DNA from: Juglans regia
Taxonomy: Eukaryota > Streptophyta > Magnoliopsida > Fagales > Juglandaceae
NCBI RefSeq assembly: GCF_001411555.2
Contig: NC_049916.1
Coordinates: forward strand, 10,009,945-10,073,944
Length of the DNA stretch: 64,000 nt
Direction: 5' to 3'
Shown here: positions 56,857 to 64,000 of the stretch, in pieces
How positions within the stretch are numbered: the stretch's first letter is position 1
How the letters are laid out: each line of letters starts with the position of its first letter
Made by a program: the position numbers and the translations under genes
Notes under the pieces: model-generated
What the model was told of the DNA's origin: nothing
Databases searched by the model: none
Seen by the model: only the letters and a program-made list of their open reading frames with translations

Positions 56857-57910
56857 ATGACCAAATACGGGAAACGTGATTCAAGAGCTACCGTTTCCCA
56901 AATCACCTCCAATCAGGAAGCCATGGCTTCCAACAATGATAGTAACCTCATGCCCATTACAGGACACAAACTGAATGGGAACAACTATCTCCAATGGTCC
57001 AATTCCGTAATGATGTTCATATGCGGAAAGGGCAAAGATGATTATCTCACCGGAGATGCTGCCAAACCAAACAAGACGGATGAAAAGTTCAAAGTCTGGA
57101 ATGCCGAGAATAATATGGTCATGTCATGGCTCATTAATTCCATGACAAATGACATTGGAGAAAACTTTCTTCTCTATGGAATAGCAAAGGAGATTTGGGA
57201 TGCTGCCAAGGAAATATATTCTAACAATGAGAATACATCGGAATTATTCGAGGTGGAAAGTGTTCTTCATGACTTCCGCCAAGGAGAATTAACAGTGACT
57301 CAATACTTCAACACTCTCAATCGGTATTGGCAGCAGCTAGACTTATTTGAGGAGCACAATTGGAGCTGTCCGAATGATGGAATCAGGTATAGACAAATAA
57401 TTGAACGGAAAAGAATATACAAATTTTTGATTGGATTAAATAAGAACCTTGATGAAGTACGAGGAAGAATTTTAGGATCCAAACCACTACCATATCGGAG
57501 AAGCTTTTTCAGAAGTTCGGAGAGAGGAAAGTCGAAAGAAGATCATGATGGGATCTCAAGATTCTGTGACAAATCCTGAGAGTTCAGCACTTGTGGTGAG
57601 AGGGAATCCATCCAACAACAACAACGATCACAGACCAAAGAAAGGGTGACCATGGTGTGATCATTGTCGACGTCCTGGTCACACCAAGGACAACTGCTGG
57701 AAGATTCATGGCAAACCAGCAGATTGGAGGCCTTCCCGGTTTGCCAATGACAAAGAAGGACGAGGCAACCTTGCTTCCATGGATGAACAACCTCCACCCG
57801 AACCAACTCCCTTCAGCAAGGAATAGATAGAGATCTTGCAGAAAATGTTCAGCCAATCCTTGCCTGCACCAGCTCCCACTGTAGTTGGTACCGGATCCCT
57901 GGCACAAAAA
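56857..57910 (+). pseudogene. copia gag with zinc knuckle, frameshifted
   Basis: The open part (56857-57579) carries ITGHKLNGNNYLQWSNSV and MSWLINSMTNDIGENFL, then FEVESVLHDFRQGELTV, the blocks of the copia capsid (UBN2-type gag). A one-base shift near 57490 moves the frame; the continuation reaches a CDHCRRPGHTKDNCW knuckle (C-X2-C-X4-H-X4-C) at about 57655-57705. Stops lie at 57647 just before the knuckle and at 57824. Confidence 0.85.
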
Positions 57911-58264
57911 GGTAATTTTTGAAGTGCTCTAAATGCTAACAAGGAGAGGCTCAGTTCATGGATTATAGACTCAGGAGCTTCTGATCATATGACTGGAGAT
58001 GAGAAGCTGTTTTCAACTTACACCCCATGCTATAAAAATTTAACTGTGCGAATAGCTGATGGTTCACTCTCAAAGGTGGCTGGTACAGGCTCGGTTCAAA
58101 TTTCAGAGAACATCACTCTTGATTCCGTTCTACTTGTACCAAAATTAAATTGCAATTTACTGTCCATTAGTAAACTCACTCGGGATCTCAACTGTGTTAC
58201 TAAATTTGTCTCAAATCTGTGTATTTCAGGTCTTGGACTCGGGGAAGACGATTGGCAGTGCTAA
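57911..58264 (+). pseudogene. copia protease region
   Basis: The frame after the stop at 57920 has WIIDSGASDHMTG at about 57957-57996, the D-S-G active site of the copia aspartic protease, followed by SVLLVPKLNCNLLSISKL. It ends at 58262; a frameshift near 58220 leads to the integrase frame. Confidence 0.85.
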
Positions 58265-60542
58265 GATGTGTTCGGGACTCTATCTTCTAGAGGTTAATGA
58301 TCCTCAAGGAGCAATTCATCAATCAGATTGTTTAGTGTCCAGTAGTCCTGTTTCTTTGTCTGTGAGTCAGTCTAATAATGATAGTGCAATTATATTATGG
58401 CACTATAGGTTAGGTCATCTAAATTTCTTGTATCTTGAGAAGTTGTTTCCTTCATTATTCCATAGTAAAAATCCAAATGAATTTCAATGTGAGATCTGTC
58501 AATTCTCTAAACATATTCGCAATTCTTATCCTAACAGATCCTACAAAGCATCTCAACCTTTTTCCATGATTCATAGTGATATATGGGGCCCTTCTAGGAT
58601 AAAAAATGTTACTGGTTCTCGCTGGTTCATTTCATTTATTGATGATCACACTAGACTCACATGGGTATTCCTCATGAAAGAAAAATCTAAGGCAAACCAG
58701 ATCTTCAAAACCTTCAATACCATGATCCAAACACAATTCCAAGCAAAAATTCAAATTCTGAAAACTGACAATGCCAAAGAGTATTTCAATTCCAGCCTTA
58801 ATGATTATCTCATGAGTCATGGTATTGTTCACCAAAGTTCCTGTGTTAACACTCCTCAGCAAAATGGTATTGCCGAAAGAAAAAACTGGCATCTTCTTGA
58901 TGTGGCTCGGTCTCTTATGTTCTCTACCCATATACCAAAATATTTCTGGGGTGAAGCCATCCTTACTGCTGCATACCTCATAAATAGGATGCCATCTCGG
59001 ATTCTTAACTTCCAGACTCCCTGTCAAATTCTCCTTCAGTCCTTTCCCACTACTCGTCTCATCTCCACCATCCCATTCAAAGTTTTCGGGTGTTCAGCTT
59101 TTGTCCATGTCCATCAACAACACTGGGACAAACTTGATCCTAGAGCTCATAAATGTATTTTTCTTGGGTACTCTCCAACTCAAAAAGGATATAAATGCTA
59201 CTCACCGGTCACTGAACAATTCTATCACTCCATGGATGTCACCTTCTTTGAGCAACAACCTTATTTCCCCAAATCTGATATTCAGGGGGAGACTAATTTT
59301 ATCCTAGAATATCAGCTTTGGGATATTGAAGAATCACCTCATGTCTCTCATAATTCTGACCAAACTTGCCTATCACTAAATCATGAATCACTTCCTCCTC
59401 AAAATCTCTCCCTTGAGTCTTCTTACTTCCTAGAACCTCCTACTCAAGATCAAGCCAACAATCCACCTCAAAATATGGACACACCTCAAAATCTAGCCAC
59501 TATTCAATCAACAAAGAGTGATGAATTGATTACCTACTCAAGGAGGAGAAAGAACCAAAAGGAGATGGAACAACAAGCATCTCTTGAGCAAACCCAAGAG
59601 TCTGACTTAAGTCCTAGACCAAGTGAAGATCCACCAGGTAACACTAATCCTGAAACTAATGATGACAGTGGCCTTCCTATTGCTGTGAGAAAATGGGTAA
59701 GATCATGCACAAAACATTCGATATACACATTTGTGTCATATGAAGGATTGTCACCGAAGTTCAAAGCTTTTGTTGCCAACCTCGACCACATCCAAGTTCC
59801 TAATAATATACAAGAAGCTCTCGGCTCACCAGAATGGAAATCAGCAGTGTATGAAGAAATTCATGCACTAGAGAAAAATGGAAGTTGGGAAATCTCTGAC
59901 TTACCAATCGGGAAACGCCCAGTAGGCTGCAAATGGATCTTCACAGTAAAATATAATGAAGATGGGAGTGTTAATCGGTTCAAGGCACGGCTGGTTGCAA
60001 AGGGATTCACCCAATCATATGGAATCGATTATGAGGAGACATTTGCTCCTGTAGCCAAGTTAAACACAGTTCGGGTTTTATTATCTTTGGCTGCAAACCT
60101 TGACTGGCCTCTCCACCAACTAGATGTCAAGAATGCCTTTCTAAATGGGGACCTAACTGAAGAAGTGTACATGGAAATTCCCCCCGGATTTGAGACACAA
60201 ACTACATGCAACAAGGTTTGTAAACTTAGGAGATCTCTATATGGGCTCAAGCAATCTCCAAGAGCTTGGTTTGAAAGATTCACAAAGGTAGTGAAGAAGC
60301 ATGGCTACTCTCAATGTCAGACGGACCATACACTATTTGTTAAACACTCTTTTGCAGGAAAACTTGCTGTCCTCATAGTGTATGTGGATGACATAATCCT
60401 AACAGGAGACTATGAAGAGGAAATCTGCACCATCAAAAGTTTACTAGCTGCAGAATTTGAAATCAAGGACCTTGGGAATCTTAAATATTTCCTAGGTATG
60501 GAGATTGCAAGGTTAAGAAAGGGAATCTCTGTCTCACAGTGA
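58194..60542 (+). pseudogene. copia integrase and reverse transcriptase
   Basis: This 782-codon open stretch begins with the zinc-binding pre-integrase block (LWHYRLGHLN then CEICQFSKH), then the integrase core with HSDIWGPS, ILKTDNAKEYF and QQNGIAERKN (the D, D and E of DDE). RT follows: WKWIFTVKYNEDG-like block, LDVKNAFLNGDL and VYVDDIILTGD (Y-V-D-D). It stops at TGA 60540 in a context where the frame continues unchanged, so this stop is a point mutation; C-to-T in a CGA codon would explain it. Confidence 0.9.
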
Positions 60543-61337
60543 AAATATGTCCTAGATCTCTTAAAAGAGACTGGAATGCTCGGGTGTAAGCCGGTAGATA
60601 CTCCTATGGATCCAACTATCAAACTAGGAGCTAAGGAAAATTGTGCACTCGTGGACAAAGGAAGATACCAAAGATTAGTAGGTAAACTAATATACCTATC
60701 TCACACACGACCAGACATTGGATTTGCTGTTAGCATGGTAAGTCAGTTCATGAACAATCCAAATGAAGAACACATGCAAGCTGTGTATAGAATCCTGAGA
60801 TACCTGAAACTAACACCAGGTAGAGGATTATTTTTTGAGAAGAACCAAAGAAGAGATATTGAAGTGTTCAGCGATGCAGATTGGGCAGGATCAGTACAAG
60901 ACCGAAGATCAACTTCAGGATATTGCACCTTTGTGTGGGGAAATTTGGTCACTTGGAGAAGTAAGAAGCAGTCAGTGGTGTCAAGAAGCAGTGCAGAAGC
61001 TGAATTCCGGACAATGGCACACGGTATTTGTGAGGGAATTTGGTTAAAAAGGGTGCTAAAGGAATTAAAAATTTCAGATGAAGAACCTATGAAAATGTTC
61101 TGTGATAATCAATCAGCAATCAGTATTGCCAAAAATCCAGTTCATCATGATAGAACAAAACATGTGGAAATTGATCGACATTTTATAAAGGAGAAGATAG
61201 AGGAAGGAATAATCAAGATGTTGTATGTGCCTACATGTCTTCAGACAGCAGACATCCTTACCAAGGCTCTATCGAGAAAGGTGTTTGATGATCTGAGTTC
61301 CAAGCTAGGGTTAATTAATATTTACCGCCCAGCTTGA
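60543..61337 (+). pseudogene. copia reverse transcriptase C-terminus and RNase H
   Basis: In frame with the preceding stretch. It has LGCKPVDTPMDP, LSHTRPDIGFAV, VFSDADWAGS (catalytic Asp of RNase H), SRSSAEAEFR (catalytic Glu), MFCDNQSAI and KNPVHHDRTKHVEIDRHF. It ends at the TGA at 61335, just before the polypurine tract. Complete apart from the preceding stop. Confidence 0.9.
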
Positions 61338-61344
61338 GGGGGAG
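61336..61344 (+). other. Polypurine tract of the copia element
   Basis: GAGGGGGAG directly before the 3' LTR; primes plus-strand synthesis. Confidence 0.85.
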
Positions 61345-61652
61345 TGTAGAATTATAGAGAGATTTATGTTTAAGGATCTGTTAGCAATATTAGGGGCTAA
61401 TATCTAGGAGATCTACAGCTAACAGATCAGTTTTTCTTATCCCATGATTTTAGGAGATTTGGTAGTCTGTTACCAAATGTGTAGATATAAGTTTCTTGTT
61501 TTATAGCTTTCAGTTTTAGGTAGTTCTGATTTCCTTTCTAGATTAGCTGTAAATATCCTTAAAATAGATGAGCATTATCATCTATATAAAGAGGGGCCTG
61601 TAACCTTATTTTCGATATAGTGGAATCTTACTCTTTCCTTCCACAAACAAGA
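61345..61652 (+). repeat. 3' LTR of the copia element
   Basis: Same 308 bp as the 5' LTR apart from the final base; followed by the ATTTC duplication at 61653-61657. Confidence 0.93.
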
Positions 61653-61657
61653 ATTTC

Positions 61658-61753
61658 TTAGTTGCTAATGTGCCTTCGTAGATAGGGCATAGTACTTTGT
61701 AATTGACAGTTGTTGCCCCTTCTTGTTAATAATACTTATTTTACTCATAAAAA
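61658..61753 (+). mobile_element. LINE-B, 3' end and poly-A tail
   Basis: After the copia ATTTC duplication the LINE-B 3' region resumes and ends in ACTCATAAAAAAAAAA. The tail is followed by AAAAAGTCTCAAAT (61754-61767), the duplicated LINE-A target. Confidence 0.8.
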
Positions 61754-62236
61754 AAAAAGTCTCAAATCTTTGAAACCCAAACCCCCCTTTGGTTTCACAC
61801 ATCCTCTTTCAACTCACCCAATGTAATTTCTTCTCTTCCTATTTCTGACCCCACCAAAACTTGGCCATCATCTGTTCTAATTCATAGCAAAGAGAATTTG
61901 GCAACTTAAAGTAGAACATAGCATATGTAGGGATAGCTAGAGCAACTGCCTTGATTAAAGTTTCTTTGCCCCTTGAGATAAAAGATTTTCCTTCCATTGT
62001 TGTAGTTTAGACCAAACTTTATGCTTTATATCTGAAAAGGCCCTCTTCTTATCTTTCCTAATCATAGGTGGAAGACCTAGGTACTTAGTACTTCCCCAAA
62101 ATGATAGAAATTGTTGTTAAGCTTCTAACGAGACATTCTTACTGAAGACCATTGAGGTCTTATCTCGGTTGATTTTTTGTCCCGAGGCCTGCTCATAAAC
62201 TTCAAGGATTCTTAGCACCTCCCTGTTTTCTTGAAT
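61754..62236 (-). mobile_element. LINE-A, segment between LINE-B and a Mutator MITE
   Basis: The minus strand reads through the late RT region, with EQASGQKINRDKTS, YLGLPPMIRK and KGGLGF (just before the LINE-B site). It joins 55722 on one side and 62882 on the other once the inserts are removed. Frameshifts are present. Confidence 0.75.
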
Positions 62237-62881
62237 GGATAATACTCTTGATTCCGCTCATTCATCCCGTTTTCTCTTCCCGTTTGATGTGGCCGCTACA
62301 CGTTGCACAACTTTTAATTTTTTTAATCCCATGTCGCTTCCCAGCCCATTGACTTGGTCTCCTTCTCTTCCCGTTAAACACTTCATTTAAATTTTTTTTT
62401 GAAGCACATCCCCCCAAGCTTTGTCTCCTCCCCAGCCCCATCGCCCATCGACTTCACCCCCAAGCTTCGTCTCCTTCTCCTCCATCTTCGATGGAATCTC
62501 TAAGGTAAATTTATTTATTTTTTTTCCAGAAAGATTTATGCATCTGATTCATTGAAATTATATGATTTGAAGTGCATAAGCATTTCAATGGCAAAGAGAA
62601 CCAAAGTTACCATGTTTGATGAAATGGGTAATGAGAACCTTGTTTGTTAATCCTAGTCTAGTCTTTATGCGATAGTGTAAAGCATTAGCTTTAGGTAACA
62701 GGAATAACAATTGAGGGCATTTCTCAATAAAATGAAGTGTTTAACGGGAAGAGAAGGAGACCAAGTTGATGGGCTGGGAAGAAACGTGGGATTAAAAAAA
62801 TTAAAAGTTGTGCAACGTGTACCGGCCACGTCAAACGGGAAGAGAAAATGGGATGAATGAACGGGATCAGTAGCATTATCC
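62237..62881. mobile_element. Mutator-like MITE with 9-bp target-site duplication, inside LINE-A
   Basis: This 645-bp element has inverted ends of about 145 bp: GGATAATACTCTTGATTCCG at the left, and GGATAATGCTACTGATCCCG inward from the right, with shared CATTCATCCC, TTCTCTTCCCGTTTGA and TTAAACACTTCATTT. TTCTTGAAT flanks it at 62228-62236 and 62882-62890. The centre (62400-62720) has no gene; a stretch near 62430-62510 is GC-richer. Confidence 0.9.
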
Positions 62882-64000
62882 TTCTTGAATAGAAGCCTTA
62901 CAGAAAAGTACACTATCATCTGCAAACAACAGATGATTCACCACAGGGGCCCCTCTACATACTCTAACTCCACTGATCTGCTTCCTTGTACCGGCTTGAT
63001 TCAACAGAGAGATAAGGCCTTCAGTCCCCAGCAAGAACAGATATGGAGACAATGGATCTCCCTGCCTTACCCCTTGGGAAGGATGTATAGGACCAACAGG
63101 TTCCCCATTAATAAGAATGGAGAAAGAAACGGATTTAACACAAAGCATAACCAGCTGAATCCATTTACTAGCAAACCCCATCTGCTGCATAACAACCTCC
63201 AAGTAGTGCCATTCAAGCCTATCATAGGCTTTACTCATGTCCAATTTAAGAGACATGAAACCGAAATTGCATCTCCTTTTCCTTCTAAGAAAGTCAATCA
63301 ATTCATAAGCTACCAAAATATTATCTGAAATGACTCTCCCTGGTACAAATGCACTTTGTGAAACAGACACAATCTGAGGTACGATCAACTTCAACCTATT
63401 TGACATAACCTTGGAAATCAATTTATAAATGACATTACAAAGACTGATAGGTTTGTATTCGGATACTTTTTGAGGCTTGTTGATTTTAGGAATGAGGGTT
63501 ATGAAAGTGTGATTAAGAGCAGAAGGAAATTGACCATAGTTTAGAGCATGCAACACAGCCTTAGACACTGACTTCCCTACTATATGCCAATATTTCTGAT
63601 AAAAAAATAGGGGCCATACCATCGGGACCAGGAGCTGTAGTGGGATTCATTTGGTGCAAAGCTGCCTCCACTTCAGCCTTAGTGAAAATTTTGGTGAGTT
63701 CCTGGTTCATTGCTTCAGTAACTCTACCTCTTAGAGAAGTTAAAAAATCCAAGTTACTGGACTGGTCACTTGAGCTGAACATTTCCTCAAAATACTTCAT
63801 GATCAACTCATCCCTTCTATCTCCTTCTTGCCATTCTCCAGATTCATCTATCAGCCTTGTAATGGTATTCTTTTTTCTCCTTTGATTTGTTTTGCTATGA
63901 AAGAACTTCGTATTCTGGTCTCCAGCCTTAGGCCAAAGTGCCTTTGATCTCTGCCTCCATAAAATTTCTTCCCTTTCCAGCCAGGCTTGTACTTCCTCTC
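62882..64000 (-). pseudogene. LINE-A reverse transcriptase, runs off the window
   Basis: The minus strand from 64000 has a WRQRSKALWPKAGDQN block, then TTAPGPDGMAPIF, then (after a one-base shift near 63600) NHTFITLIPKINKP, LKLDMSKAYDRLEW and LLFADDSVLFCKA. Both catalytic Asp positions of RT are intact. The 248-codon open frame 62876-63622 is cut by the Mutator MITE. The endonuclease and ORF1 should lie beyond 64000. It is of the LINE-E lineage. Confidence 0.85.

Larger units (their letters stand above)
56512..61652 (+). mobile_element. Ty1/copia LTR retrotransposon with identical LTRs, inside LINE-B
   Basis: 5' LTR 56512-56819 and 3' LTR 61345-61652 match at every position compared except the last base. 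ATTTC flanks the element (56507-56511 and 61653-61657). Order inside: PBS, gag, zinc knuckle, protease, integrase, RT, RNase H, polypurine tract. Integrase before RT defines copia. Coding regions carry two frameshifts (about 57490 and 58220) and four stops (57647, 57824, 57920, 60540). The element is therefore young but not autonomous. Confidence 0.95.
54104..64000 (+). other. Last visible RBR intron (donor at 54104), filled with nested transposons
   Basis: Exon 16 ends at 54103 with donor GTACTTG. No sequence resembling the expected next RBR exon (starting around MDALISHS in relatives) was found up to 64000. The space holds LINE-A, LINE-B, a copia element and a Mutator MITE. The 54104-54534 part is ordinary intron sequence with a small hairpin (CAATGTCT/CCATCAACCC words at 54325-54405). 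Either this intron is longer than 9.9 kb or the gene has lost its 3' end. Confidence 0.7.

Noticed and set aside
57543..57942. Minus-strand frames opposite the copia gag
   Set aside because: Antisense shadows of the gag and zinc-knuckle region.

Overview
The window looks like nuclear DNA of a woody eudicot. Evidence: spliced plant genes with GT-AG introns, AT-rich intergenic DNA, copia, gypsy (Athila-like and long-LTR), hAT, Mutator-like and Tourist-like elements, L1-type LINEs, tRNA-derived SINEs and an integrated caulimovirid remnant. A Fagales tree such as walnut or hickory would fit, but that is an impression, not something the sequence proves. No organellar or bacterial gene, tRNA, rRNA or CRISPR array was recognised.

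Two host genes are visible. On the minus strand at 10068-10832 are the first three coding exons of a THO1/HPR1-like subunit of the TREX mRNA-export complex; the rest of the gene is not seen. On the plus strand at 47407-54103 are sixteen coding exons (940 codons, all open) of a retinoblastoma-related protein (RBR). Its promoter holds an E2F-type site at 47034-47043. The final RBR exons are absent from the remaining 9.9 kb of the window, which is a pile of nested transposons.

Layout: 1-7572, an old minus-strand LINE (LINE-C) split by a 2.35 kb solo LTR (4095-6443) and two Tourist MITEs; 7573-7950, a tandem duplication; 7951-9480, another dead LINE (LINE-D); 10068-11760, THO1 5' end and upstream; 11870-13780, Tourist MITEs and a SINE; 14343-25760, a long-LTR gypsy element whose LTR contains a hAT element that itself contains a 4.5 kb LTR; 26190-26845, a Harbinger-ORF1-like pseudogene; 27620-28375, a LINE RNase H fragment; 29189-32785, an Athila-like 5' LTR plus gag-protease; 32790-36848, an inverted long LTR; 36849-38360, a caulimovirid movement-protein remnant; 38803-44467, a nearly complete LINE (LINE-E) with an 11-bp target-site duplication; 45690-46056, a Mutator-type MITE; 47034-54103, RBR; 54535-64000, LINE-A (minus) carrying LINE-B (plus), which carries a copia element with identical LTRs, plus a second Mutator-type MITE.

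The insertion order can be read from target-site duplications, so the window is a good record of layered transposition around and inside RBR. Apart from THO1 and RBR, nothing looks like a working host gene.
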